A stretch of DNA of 64,000 nucleotides, taken from positions 3,349-67,348 of the forward strand of contig CAYXFB010000005.1 in assembly GCA_964464145.1 (NCBI GenBank). The letters run 5' to 3'. Made by a program: the position numbers and the translations under genes. Positions 34,116-42,404 of this stretch are shown here, piece by piece (position 1 is the stretch's first letter; each line of letters starts with the position of its first letter). The notes under the pieces are model-generated. The model did no database searches. It was not told the origin of the DNA and was given only the letters and a program-made list of their open reading frames with translations. Source of the DNA: UBA5399 sp964464145. GTDB taxonomy: Bacteria; Bacillota; Clostridia; Christensenellales; Christensenellaceae.

Positions 34116-35054
34116 ATGACAGATCATTCAAAGACAGCGATAGCCTGCATAAACGGCTGCTCGCAAAATTACAGCGAAGAGCTCAAGGCGGCCGGCTTTG
34201 GCAATATATTGGAACGCAAGGCAGACGAGGCCATACCTTCCCTCTTGAAGCGCGCGCTTGCTGCTTCGCCGGATTTCATCATAACGCTGGACGAAGCGCA
34301 GGGCTTTTCGCCCGCCGACGTTTCGGCCGTTGCGGAGGCTGTTTCGGCCGATAGCGGCACCTTTTACGCGGGCGTAAAAAAGAGCGCCGAAAAGCCCGGG
34401 CTTCCCTCTAAGCTGTTCGGCTTCCTGTCCGGCATAGATGCGGCGGATGTGCAGACCTCGCTCTTTGCGATGTCCGCGAATACCTGCCGACAGCTCGTGG
34501 ATATGAAAAGCAGCGAAGAGCGCTTTATGACCAATCTGCCGCTGGAGGCGCGCGCAAAGGACATAGGCGTAAAGCGCGTGGAAACGGCCGCGCCCGCACC
34601 ACATCAGCCCGGCTTTGAGCTGCTGGCGCGATCGCTCAAGCTTTATTATGTATTCATAAAGTTCAGCATATCGGCGCTCGTAGCCTACCTTGTGGACATC
34701 GGCACATTTTACCTCTTCGTGCGCCTCTTTTACCGGCTCACGGACGAATATAAAATATTGCTGGCCACAGTGCTTTCGCGCATACTCTGCTCCGTGGCCA
34801 CCTATCTTTTGAACAAGGGCATGGTGTTCGGCTCCAAGGCGCCCACGGGCGGCACCATAGTCCGATTTTTGATACTCGCGGCGGCGCAGCTCATAGCGTC
34901 TTGGCTGCTGGTTTGGATAATCGGCTCGCTTTTGGGCGGCAGCGCGGAGATCAACATGATAGTCAAGGTGGTTGTGGATCTAATAATATTCATGGCCAGC
35001 TTCACGCTCCAGCGGGATTGGGTGTTCAAAAAAACAGACGGCCTGCTAAAATAG
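34116..35054 (+). CDS. GtrA-family membrane protein fused to a GT2-like remnant
   Basis: A 312-residue protein. The C-terminal 140 residues (about 168-305) form a GtrA domain with four membrane helices, KFSISALVAYLVDIGTFY opening and LNKGMVF and QRDWVFK family marks. GtrA proteins help flip or feed polyprenyl-linked sugars for surface glycans. The N-terminal 165 residues look like a degraded family 2 glycosyltransferase: PDFIITLDEAQGFSP and DAADVQTSLFAMS align in position with the metal-binding and acceptor parts of dolichol-phosphate transferases, but the nucleotide-binding opening (PxYNE, DDGS) is missing. Catalytic activity of that part is doubtful. The ribosome site is weak and translation may depend on the upstream HD gene. 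Confidence 0.82.
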   Translation: MTDHSKTAIACINGCSQNYSEELKAAGFGNILERKADEAIPSLLKRALAASPDFIITLDEAQGFSPADVSAVAEAVSADSGTFYAGVKKSAEKPGLPSKLFGFLSGIDAADVQTSLFAMSANTCRQLVDMKSSEERFMTNLPLEARAKDIGVKRVETAAPAPHQPGFELLARSLKLYYVFIKFSISALVAYLVDIGTFYLFVRLFYRLTDEYKILLATVLSRILCSVATYLLNKGMVFGSKAPTGGTIVRFLILAAAQLIASWLLVWIIGSLLGGSAEINMIVKVVVDLIIFMASFTLQRDWVFKKTDGLLK

Positions 35055-35070
35055 CTCCCATTGGATTATG

Positions 35071-35098
35071 TTTATACAAATGCAATGATGTGTATAAT
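35071..35098 (+). promoter_or_regulatory. Promoter of thioredoxin gene
   Basis: TTTATA, 16 bases, TATAAT; predicted start about 65 bases before the ATG. Confidence 0.5.
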
Positions 35099-35170
35099 AA
35101 TAGAGTGAGCGAATACCCTGTGCGGTAGCTGCGCACAGTAAGCATATGAAAAAGGAGTGTAAGTTATAAA

Positions 35171-35485
35171 ATGAGTGTAAAACATATAAGCGAGGGTCAG
35201 TTTGATTCGGAAGTCTTGAATGATGACGGCAGAGTGCTGGTGGATTTTTATGCTGATTGGTGCGGCCCGTGCAAAATGCTGGGGCCCATCCTTGAGGAAG
35301 TCAGTGACGAGGTGGACAAGCTAAAGGTGGTAAAGGTGAATGTGGATGAAGCTCAGGCGCTGGCGCAAAAATACGGCGTTATGTCTATCCCTACCGTGTA
35401 TCTCTTTGACGGCGGCATGAACGCCGGAAAATTCGTGGGTGTAAAATCCAAAGAGGAAGTTATAGATTTTATAATGAACGCTTAA
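35171..35485 (+). CDS. trxA: Thioredoxin
   Basis: A 104-residue thioredoxin with the classical WCGPCK active site (Cys31, Cys34) and the cis-proline loop SIPTVYLF. It reduces protein disulfides in the cytoplasm. No thioredoxin reductase gene is next to it. AAGGAG lies somewhat far (about 13 bases) from the ATG. Its own promoter and a strong terminator make it a single-gene unit. Confidence 0.95.
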   Translation: MSVKHISEGQFDSEVLNDDGRVLVDFYADWCGPCKMLGPILEEVSDEVDKLKVVKVNVDEAQALAQKYGVMSIPTVYLFDGGMNAGKFVGVKSKEEVIDFIMNA

Positions 35486-35494
35486 CGCGGAACG

Positions 35495-35528
35495 CAAAAA
35501 ATCCACCGTCGCCGGTGGATTTTTTTAT
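35495..35528. terminator. Bidirectional terminator, trxA and aldo/keto reductase
   Basis: ATCCACCG and CGGTGGAT arms with A and T runs on either side. Confidence 0.92.
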
Positions 35529-35551
35529 TTTGCATTATGCTATTGTTTTCA

Positions 35552-36379
35552 TCAAAAATCTACGTTATCCGGATCCGGACCAACTCGCTTGTTTTCGTTC
35601 ATGGCGTCAAATATGGCCATATCGGCGGCGGTCAGCTCAAAATCGAATATATCGGCGTTTTGGGCTATCCTGTCCTTGTTCACGGACTTGGGGAACACCA
35701 CTATGCCCTTTTGCAATATCCAGCGCAGTATTGCCTGCTGCGCTGATTTGCCGTATTTTTCGCCCACAGCGGCGGCCTCGCGCATACTTTCGGGCGCCAG
35801 TTTGCCGCTCCCAAGAGGGCTCCACGCCTCGAACGCTATGCCCTTTTCGCGGCACATATCTAGCAGTGCATTGTCCTGCATTTGCGGGTTGAACTCCATC
35901 TGGTTGGCCGCGGGCATTACCTCGCATATATCCAGTATCTTTTGTAGATGATGTACGCGGAAGTTGCTTAGGCCTATCGCCTTTGCCCTGCCCGAGCGGT
36001 ATATCTTCTCCATATCCTTCCACGCCTGCTCAAAACCATCCACCGCCCAGTGTATGAGGTAAAGATCCACATAGTCCATTCGCAGCTTCTCGAGGCTCTC
36101 CTCAAAGGCACGCGCCGTGTTGCCGCTTCTTATATCGTCATTCCACAGCTTTGTGGTTATAAAAAGCTGCTCGCGAGGAATGCCGCATTCGGCTACCGCG
36201 TCGCCCACGCTGCGTTCATTCCCGTATATGGCCGCCGTGTCTATGTGGCGGTAGCCCGCCTCAAACGCCCACAGCATAGCCTGCTTCGCTTCGTTTCCAT
36301 CCTCCGCCTGCCATACGCCAAAGCCAAACTGAGGTATTTCGTTTCCGCTGTTGAGCTTTATCTTGGTATTAATGTCCAT
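35552..36379 (-). CDS. Aldo/keto reductase
   Basis: A 275-residue NADPH-dependent oxidoreductase of the AKR superfamily. The catalytic tetrad is visible: Asp in HIDTAAIYGNE, Tyr in the same motif, Lys in FITTKLW and His in LYLIHWA. The NADP-binding end has PKSVNKDRIAQN. It reduces aldehydes or ketones, probably of sugar or metabolic origin; the substrate cannot be told. The ATG at 36379 has GGAAGGGAG upstream; an earlier in-frame ATG at 36406 overlaps that site and is less likely. Confidence 0.92.
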   Translation of the reverse strand: MDINTKIKLNSGNEIPQFGFGVWQAEDGNEAKQAMLWAFEAGYRHIDTAAIYGNERSVGDAVAECGIPREQLFITTKLWNDDIRSGNTARAFEESLEKLRMDYVDLYLIHWAVDGFEQAWKDMEKIYRSGRAKAIGLSNFRVHHLQKILDICEVMPAANQMEFNPQMQDNALLDMCREKGIAFEAWSPLGSGKLAPESMREAAAVGEKYGKSAQQAILRWILQKGIVVFPKSVNKDRIAQNADIFDFELTAADMAIFDAMNENKRVGPDPDNVDF

Positions 36380-36437
36380 CGCAAAACACGCTCCCTTCCA
36401 AGCCATAGCATTTTCACAAACGCTATGAAGCGATACT

Positions 36438-36662
36438 CTACATAGTGTCGTTTTCGGCGGCGCTGTCTATGAGCTTTATAAGCTCCAGCTCGCTTCTAAA
36501 CATACGCTCCTCGTCCTTTTCCTTCCAGTGTATCTGCCCCTGCCAGGTGGCGTTCTGGCGGTACTGTATCTGCACAATAAAGGTGGCCTTACCGGCGGGC
36601 TCCTCGCCCTGTGCCACCTTTTCCGCCGTATCCGGCATTACGTTTTCGTTATTTTCGCTCAT
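36438..36662 (-). CDS. Small conserved-looking hypothetical protein
   Basis: A 74-residue acidic protein beginning MSENNENVMPDTAEKV, with a core TFIVQIQYRQNATWQGQIHW and an ERMFRSELELIKLID helix. It resembles a class of short clostridial proteins of unknown role that seem to form a small beta-sheet plus helix. GGAG is five bases before the ATG. It lies about 100 bases downstream of the HPr-like gene, after its terminator. Confidence 0.65.
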   Translation of the reverse strand: MSENNENVMPDTAEKVAQGEEPAGKATFIVQIQYRQNATWQGQIHWKEKDEERMFRSELELIKLIDSAAENDTM

Positions 36663-36714
36663 AATATCTCCATGAAACATTTTGACACCCGCGCAAAATT
36701 TATACACGGATAAC

Positions 36715-36744
36715 AAAAAGCCATAGTTTTGCAAAACTATGACT
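36715..36744 (-). terminator. Terminator after the HPr-like gene
   Basis: Perfect ATAGTTTTGCAAAACTAT palindrome, flanked so that the minus strand ends in CTTTTTG. Confidence 0.8.
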
Positions 36745-36760
36745 TTGGATTTTTAAGGTT

Positions 36761-36994
36761 TTAACCCCTTACCAGATAGTTAAGCAAGAGATTCAGATCC
36801 TCAGGCTCTGAAACAACCAGATCCAGCTCGTCTATCTGCGCGTCTTTAAACATTTGAGTCAGCGCGATATACTGGCACAGCGTGGATTTAAGATTGAGCC
36901 TGTCTCCCTCGGACGTAACCAGTTCAACTTTACCTTTGCAGTCTTTCAATACTTCGAAAAACTTCTGAGGTTCGCTTATGTTCTTAATTTTCAC
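36761..36994 (-). CDS. HPr-like small protein lacking the phosphorylated histidine
   Basis: A 77-residue protein. The core KVELVTSEGDRLNLKSTLCQYIAL matches the HPr fold pattern around the Ser46 region (KSILG in HPr), but the N-terminal His15 region is replaced by an unrelated KNISEPQKFF. It therefore cannot carry phosphate like normal HPr. Such proteins may be regulatory or structural relatives. The GTG start has AGGAGG eight bases upstream. No PTS gene is in the window. Confidence 0.55.
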   Translation of the reverse strand: MKIKNISEPQKFFEVLKDCKGKVELVTSEGDRLNLKSTLCQYIALTQMFKDAQIDELDLVVSEPEDLNLLLNYLVRG

Positions 36995-37215
36995 TCCTTT
37001 TCCCTCCTAACAAAATAAATTGTGGGTTTGGGGTATCATTGGAGCATCCCCAACTAATATACTAACATAATTTCACGCATTGTCAAGTTTCTAACGTCGC
37101 CCCCCTCTGCGTGAACCGCGGGCGTATAATCCCCCCACAATATAGCTATACACCAAATTGGAGCGTTTAAAACATTTCGCTAAAAATTATACGCCGCGCC
37201 GCGTTTTGGCGGCGC

Positions 37216-39039
37216 TCAGTCTGCCGCAAAACTGTAGCCCGCCGCCGAAAGCGCCTCCATGGCCGCCGCCAGATCGCCCTCGCCCACCATTATATAGTCC
37301 GTGTTGTAGGTGGAGAGCGCGGACATGCTCACCCCCGCCTCGGCAAGAATGGAGGCAATGCGCGCAAGCAGCCCGGTAACGCTGAAGTCTATGCTGCCCT
37401 TCACGCGGAATATACGCCAGCCGTCCTGCCGAGCGGTGCAGTTTTGCGGCGTTTGCTCCGTTTTGCACACAAGGGATATCTCCTCCTCCGTTACGGAGAG
37501 GAAGGTGTAGGGCTGCTCCGTCTTAACGCCCGAAGTGTCCTCCAGCTTGCAAAATGTGAAGCCGCCCTCTATGAGCTCAAGCTCGGTATAGGCATAGCCG
37601 GGCTTGTTCACCCACACCGAAACGGAGCGCTCGTTCACGAAAAATTCAGCGCTTCCGTCCGCGCCTATAGTCACCGTTTCCTTGCGGTTGCCCGTGCAGT
37701 CGTAAAAGCTCTTGCCCGCGAAGCGGCTTCCCACATACATGCTTTTGCTTCCCGCTCCGCCGTTGGTAAGCACCACGGCCATGCCGGAATTTTCGTGCTC
37801 TTCGTCGCCCTCGCGCGTCCAGCCGATAGTGTTGCCGTGGTCAAAATAATCGTTCTGCTGGCCATAGGCGAAGCTTAGCCGCGCGCGCAGCAAAGCCTCC
37901 AGCCCCTCGCCCATCGGGGCGATATTGTCGTGCGGTATGCCGTAATAATCGCCGTAGAAAACGCAGGGATAGCCGTCCTTCCGTAGCAGTATCAGCGCGT
38001 ATGCAAGGGGCTTGAACCATTCCTCCACCCAGGAGGCAAGCGCCTGGCCGGGCTGGGTATCGTGGTTGTCCACAAAGGTCACCGCCTTGGTGGGGTTGTC
38101 CTTCGTTAGCGTACCGTCAAAGATCGTGCGCATATCGAAGCCGTTGTCCTGCGTGGACGCGGCGTAAAATTTATAGTGAAGCGGCACGTCAAACAGCGAA
38201 AAGGTGCCCTCGTTGGTGTCTATATAATGCTTGAGCGCCTCGAGGTCTCCGTTCCAATATTCGCCCACGGAGAAAAGCTCCTCCTTTTCCTCACGACGCA
38301 GCGTTTCCAGCCAGTCGCTGTAAAAGGTGAACTTCATGTGCTTTACCGCGTCAAAGCGAAAGCCGTCCACATCCGTTAGATGCACGAACCATTTTCCCCA
38401 ACGGGTAAGCTCGTGCACGACCTCCTCATTGCTGAGGTCTATATTGGCGCCCATAAGATAGTCAAAATTGCCCTTCTCGCTGTCCGCCTCGCACCAGTTT
38501 TTACCCTCAAAGCGAAAGACACCGCTCTCGTCCGTGCCCTCGTCCCAATCTATGCCCGTGAAGTGATACCAGTGCCATTCAAAATCCGAATACACGCCCC
38601 TTCTGCCCGGAAATGTGAAGTTTGTCCACGCCTCTATCTGCCGTTCGCCGCCCTCATTTTCGTTGCGATTTTCCGGATTCACCTCCTGCGCCTTCACCGT
38701 TTCGCAGCTGTCCGCGCCCATTTTATGATCCAGCACAACGTCCGCGTAGACCTGTATGCCGTTCTCGTGCAGTGCGCGAATACCCAGCACCAGCTCGTCC
38801 TTGGTGCCGTACTTTGTGGGTATGGTGCCCTTTTGGTCGAACTCGCCCAGATCATATATATCGTACACGCTGTAGCCCACATCGGAAAGACCCGCCGCCC
38901 CCTTGTAGGCGGGCGGTATCCACAGCGCGCTCACGCCGTCCGCCTTTAGGCGCGGCGCATCCTCCGCCATCTGCCGCCACAGCATGAGCGGAGCGAGGTA
39001 CCATTCAAAATATTGCATCATTGTGCCGTTATCTGCCAT
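37216..39039 (-). CDS. Alpha-amylase (GH13) with C-terminal ACT domain
   Basis: A 607-residue protein in one continuous frame. Residues 1-480 are a complete cytoplasmic GH13 alpha-amylase (no signal peptide), starting MADNGTMMQYFEWYL as in liquefying-type and intracellular amylases. Catalytic residues are Asp230 in DGFRFDAVKH, Glu260 in FSVGEYW and Asp327 in FVDNHD. The domain ends at VSVWVNKP, where such enzymes normally stop. Residues 483-607 are a second domain, GGFTFCKLED through SVTGLLARIASILAEAGVSMSALSTYNTDYIMV, which reads as an ACT/CASTOR-type ligand-binding protein. ACT domains bind amino acids and regulate enzymes, so this may be an allosteric amylase for internal glycogen. The ATG at 39039 follows AGGGGG; an in-frame ATG at 39066 lacks a site. 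Confidence 0.92.
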   Translation of the reverse strand: MADNGTMMQYFEWYLAPLMLWRQMAEDAPRLKADGVSALWIPPAYKGAAGLSDVGYSVYDIYDLGEFDQKGTIPTKYGTKDELVLGIRALHENGIQVYADVVLDHKMGADSCETVKAQEVNPENRNENEGGERQIEAWTNFTFPGRRGVYSDFEWHWYHFTGIDWDEGTDESGVFRFEGKNWCEADSEKGNFDYLMGANIDLSNEEVVHELTRWGKWFVHLTDVDGFRFDAVKHMKFTFYSDWLETLRREEKEELFSVGEYWNGDLEALKHYIDTNEGTFSLFDVPLHYKFYAASTQDNGFDMRTIFDGTLTKDNPTKAVTFVDNHDTQPGQALASWVEEWFKPLAYALILLRKDGYPCVFYGDYYGIPHDNIAPMGEGLEALLRARLSFAYGQQNDYFDHGNTIGWTREGDEEHENSGMAVVLTNGGAGSKSMYVGSRFAGKSFYDCTGNRKETVTIGADGSAEFFVNERSVSVWVNKPGYAYTELELIEGGFTFCKLEDTSGVKTEQPYTFLSVTEEEISLVCKTEQTPQNCTARQDGWRIFRVKGSIDFSVTGLLARIASILAEAGVSMSALSTYNTDYIMVGEGDLAAAMEALSAAGYSFAAD

Positions 39040-39113
39040 AACATCAACCCCCTTGTGTTGAAGCATAAATTCTTACTATTGTATCCAACATACCCCGGGG
39101 TATGCTCAATTGG

Positions 39114-40526
39114 CTATTCCAACGCCTCGGGCTCCGGCTCGCTGAACCCTCCGCCGCTGTCTCTCGTTACGTTCCTGAGCCACTTTCCGCTCTTCAGCCG
39201 GAGGAGGCACACAACCGCCTTCACCACCTCGTCAGAGCGCAGCAGGAAGTACGTTATGGGCACGGAAAGCCCCAAGCCAAGGCCGCCCACAGCGCCCAGC
39301 GGCACCGCGATGGCCCACACGCCAATAACGTCCAACCACATGGAGAATATGGTGTCGCCTCCGCCCCGGAACACGCCCACAATGCAGGACATATTGACCG
39401 CCTGGAAAACTATTATTATAGCCGCCGTTATAAGCGTATTATTTATTATAAGCTTCGTTGCCTCAGAAAAAGAGTCCGTAAGGCTGTACAGGCTTATGAA
39501 GCCCGGCCGCAGCAAAAGCAGCGCCACCGCGCTCACCGCCGCGATCAGCATGTTCAGCACCACCAGCCCGGGCGCGCTCTGCCTCGCCATCTTGTAGTCC
39601 TTCGCGCCTATATACTTTCCCGTTATAACAAGCGTTGCCGAAGCCGCGCCGAATATCATTACCGTCATTATCTGCGAAACGTTTGTCACCACGCTCACCG
39701 AGGCCAGCGCCGCCACGCCCATGCGGCCTATTATGGCCATGTGCGCGGACGAACCCAGCGCCCACATCATCTCGTTCACCACCACGGGGATGGAAAATTT
39801 TGCGTAATCGTGCAGCAGCACCTTATCGTTGAAAATTATATTCTTCAATTTAAGCTTTACGCGCGTCTCAATTTTAGTGGCGTATATGAGCACCACCACA
39901 AACTCCGCGCAGCGCGCTATAACCGTGCCCACGCCCGCACCGGCCACGCCCATAGCCGGTGCGCCAAACGCGCCGAATATGAATACATAGTTGAAAAACA
40001 CGTTCACGCAAAACGATATAGTGTAGGTTATAACGGCTATCTTCACCCGCTCCACATTTCTCACGCAGCTGAGATAGGCGTTTGTGAAGGCGAAGGGCAG
40101 GTAGGAGAAGGCCACTATACGCAGATAATCCACGCCGTATGGCACCACCTCCAGCTCATTCGTATAAAGCGTCATTACCTGCGTGGGTATAAGCATCACC
40201 ACCGCGAAAACGCCAATGCCCACCAGCACGGATATCTTTATGGTTATGCCGAAAACCTTTGAAATGGACTCGCGGTCCTGCTTGCCCCAATACTGCGAAA
40301 TGAGCACACCCGCGCCCGAGGCCAGCCCGAACACGCACATGGTATAAAGGAAAAACGGCTGGTTCGCCACCGAAACGGCGGATAGCTGAACCTCACCAAG
40401 AGCGCCCACCATTATGGTGTCCATGAGCCCCACGGCGAAGGAGAGCAGATTTTGCAGCGCCACGGGCAGCGCGATGCCCAAAAACATACCCATCACCGCT
40501 TTATTTTTAAATACATTTGCTAACAT
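39114..40526 (-). CDS. MATE family efflux transporter
   Basis: A 470-residue membrane protein with about twelve hydrophobic helices in two halves, typical of MATE exporters that use Na+ or H+ to remove drugs or metabolites. Recognisable pieces are the N-terminal IALPVALQNLLSFAVGLMDTIMVG, SQYWGKQD after helix 2, and the second-half repeat with VVNEMMWALGSSAHMAIIGRMG. The ATG at 40526 follows GGGGAG by six bases; the earlier ATG at 40571 has no site. Substrate cannot be predicted. Confidence 0.93.
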   Translation of the reverse strand: MLANVFKNKAVMGMFLGIALPVALQNLLSFAVGLMDTIMVGALGEVQLSAVSVANQPFFLYTMCVFGLASGAGVLISQYWGKQDRESISKVFGITIKISVLVGIGVFAVVMLIPTQVMTLYTNELEVVPYGVDYLRIVAFSYLPFAFTNAYLSCVRNVERVKIAVITYTISFCVNVFFNYVFIFGAFGAPAMGVAGAGVGTVIARCAEFVVVLIYATKIETRVKLKLKNIIFNDKVLLHDYAKFSIPVVVNEMMWALGSSAHMAIIGRMGVAALASVSVVTNVSQIMTVMIFGAASATLVITGKYIGAKDYKMARQSAPGLVVLNMLIAAVSAVALLLLRPGFISLYSLTDSFSEATKLIINNTLITAAIIIVFQAVNMSCIVGVFRGGGDTIFSMWLDVIGVWAIAVPLGAVGGLGLGLSVPITYFLLRSDEVVKAVVCLLRLKSGKWLRNVTRDSGGGFSEPEPEALE

Positions 40527-40659
40527 ACATATCTCCCCACATAAATTCAAAAAAAGTTGCGAATAACCCAATTCTCCGCAACGTCACGTAATTATACTAT
40601 AAGTTTTTGCCTGTGTAAAGCTATTTATCAAAATTTTACAATGCGGCGCGCGCCAAAAT

Positions 40660-41547
40660 TCATACGTTGTACTTCCGTTTGAGATATCCGACTCCCGCCC
40701 TCGCCAGCGGCGTTCCGGCCAGCGTCCACAGCGCCTTTTTCTTGGCTCCCGCGGCAGCCACGGCGGCGGCAAACTCGGCCTTGTAGTCATCGGCCAGCAT
40801 AATCGGGTTTTGCACCTCGCGGCGCTTCACCCTGCCGTATATATCCAGCCACACCATGCGGTTTTCACGCAGCCCCTCGGCGGCCAGCTTGGTGAAGCTG
40901 TTTTCGCCGTGCAGGCGGTAGAGATAGGCCGTATCCGCAGCGAACACCGGCTCCGTTACAAGGCAGGCTCGCAAAAAAAAGTCGTAATCGTGCACGTATT
41001 TGTAGTTTCTAAAGCCGCCCAGCTGCTCAAACAGCGCCCTTTCGAAAAGCATATTTCCGGTGGATATGGCCACGTTTTCGCCCAAGGCGGAAAGCGCCAT
41101 GAAGCGCTTGCCCTCTATGTGCCGCTGCACCGCCTCAAACTGCCGCGCCTGCTCCGTTTCGGCGGTATTTCCCTGCACGTCTATGCAGCGCACGGCGGAA
41201 AAGGCCAACCGCGCGGCGCCCATCGCTTCGGTCATGACGGAAAAACGCTCCGGCTCAACGAGGTCGTCCGCGTTCAATATGGTCACCAGCTCACCCCGCG
41301 AGGCCGCTATGCCCTCGTTTATTGTGTAGTGCGCGCCCTTGTTTTCGGTGCGCAGTATTGTCACTATATTGCTGAAACGGGCGGCGTGCTCCTCCGCCAA
41401 CGCGCGAATGACCTCCGCACTGCCGTCCGAAGACGCATCATCCACTATCACCAGCTCTATATCCTGGTAGGTTTGAAAAGCCACAGACGCTACGGCCTGC
41501 GGCAGGAAACGGGCATAGTTGTACGAGGGTATCACTACCGATATCAT
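40660..41547 (-). CDS. GT2 glycosyltransferase in the rhamnose cluster
   Basis: A 295-residue soluble family 2 glycosyltransferase. SVVIPSYNYA at 3-12, VDDASSDGS at 35-43 and NADD near 92-95 are the nucleotide- and metal-binding motifs. No membrane helix. The start ATG overlaps the rfbD stop by four bases, so it is the last gene of the dTDP-rhamnose operon and a likely user of that product, adding rhamnose or another sugar to a surface polymer. Confidence 0.9.
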   Translation of the reverse strand: MISVVIPSYNYARFLPQAVASVAFQTYQDIELVIVDDASSDGSAEVIRALAEEHAARFSNIVTILRTENKGAHYTINEGIAASRGELVTILNADDLVEPERFSVMTEAMGAARLAFSAVRCIDVQGNTAETEQARQFEAVQRHIEGKRFMALSALGENVAISTGNMLFERALFEQLGGFRNYKYVHDYDFFLRACLVTEPVFAADTAYLYRLHGENSFTKLAAEGLRENRMVWLDIYGRVKRREVQNPIMLADDYKAEFAAAVAAAGAKKKALWTLAGTPLARAGVGYLKRKYNV

Positions 41548-42404
41548 TTCAGCTCTCCGGCGGCGCGCAGCTCTTCCATATACCTCTCAAGCGCGTCGGC
41601 ATAGTCCGGCAACCGCCTAAAGCCCGCCTCGTCCAGCGATCTCAGCGAAAGCCGCGAATTTTTGGGTCGCGCGGCGGGAGAGGGATACTCCGCGGTTGGT
41701 ATGGGATTCACCTTTATATCCTTATCCGCAAGCGCAAATATAAGCTTCGCAAATTCGTACCAAGAGCAGCAGCCGCTGTTGGGCGCGTGATACACGCCGT
41801 ATTTGCCTGAGGCCAGCACATCACAGGCCAGCGCCGCCACGTCGTATGTGTAGGTGGGCGCGCCGAACTGGTCGTCCACCACGTTTATTTCCTTGTGCGT
41901 ATCGGAAAGGCGCAGCATAGTTTTCACGAAGTTAGCGCCGTTTATGCCGAACACCCAGCTTATGCGCAGTATGTAGCTCTTTTCCCAAAGCGAGACCGCC
42001 ATTTCGCCCTCATATTTGGTCTTGCCGTAATGGTTTATGGGCTTCTTTTCGTCGTCCACTTCCCAGGGCGTATCCTTTGAAAGCCCGTCAAAAACGTAGT
42101 CGGTAGAAAAATACATGAGCTCCGCGCCCACATCCATAGCGGCGCGCATCATGGAATCCGTACCGCGCACGTTCACTTTGGTGCACAGCTCCCGCTCGCT
42201 CTCCGCCTTGTCTACAGCCGTGTACGCGGCGCAGTGAGCTATGTGCGTAGGGCGATATTTTTGCACGAACATACCCGTTGCCGCCATGTCCGTAATGTCG
42301 AAATCTACTATGTCCACGCCCTTGTTTTCTATGCCGCGCTGAGCAAGCTGCCTGCAAATATCGTAGCCCAACTGCCCGTTCGCGCCCGTTACAAGCACCT
42401 TCAT
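41544..42404 (-). CDS. rfbD: dTDP-4-dehydrorhamnose reductase
   Basis: A 286-residue short-chain-type reductase that makes dTDP-L-rhamnose from dTDP-4-keto-rhamnose with NADPH. The N-terminal MKVLVTGANGQLGYD holds the GxxGxxG dinucleotide motif, STDYVFDG precedes the catalytic region, and YGKTKYEGE gives the YxxxK pair. The start ATG at 42404 overlaps the rfbB stop by four bases, and its own stop overlaps the next glycosyltransferase. An upstream in-frame ATG at 42467 would sit well inside rfbB and is not needed. Confidence 0.96.
   Translation of the reverse strand: MKVLVTGANGQLGYDICRQLAQRGIENKGVDIVDFDITDMAATGMFVQKYRPTHIAHCAAYTAVDKAESERELCTKVNVRGTDSMMRAAMDVGAELMYFSTDYVFDGLSKDTPWEVDDEKKPINHYGKTKYEGEMAVSLWEKSYILRISWVFGINGANFVKTMLRLSDTHKEINVVDDQFGAPTYTYDVAALACDVLASGKYGVYHAPNSGCCSWYEFAKLIFALADKDIKVNPIPTAEYPSPAARPKNSRLSLRSLDEAGFRRLPDYADALERYMEELRAAGELK

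Noticed and set aside
39102..40262. A 386-codon open frame on the plus strand
   Set aside because: Antisense shadow of the MATE transporter; His- and Arg-rich with no known motif.
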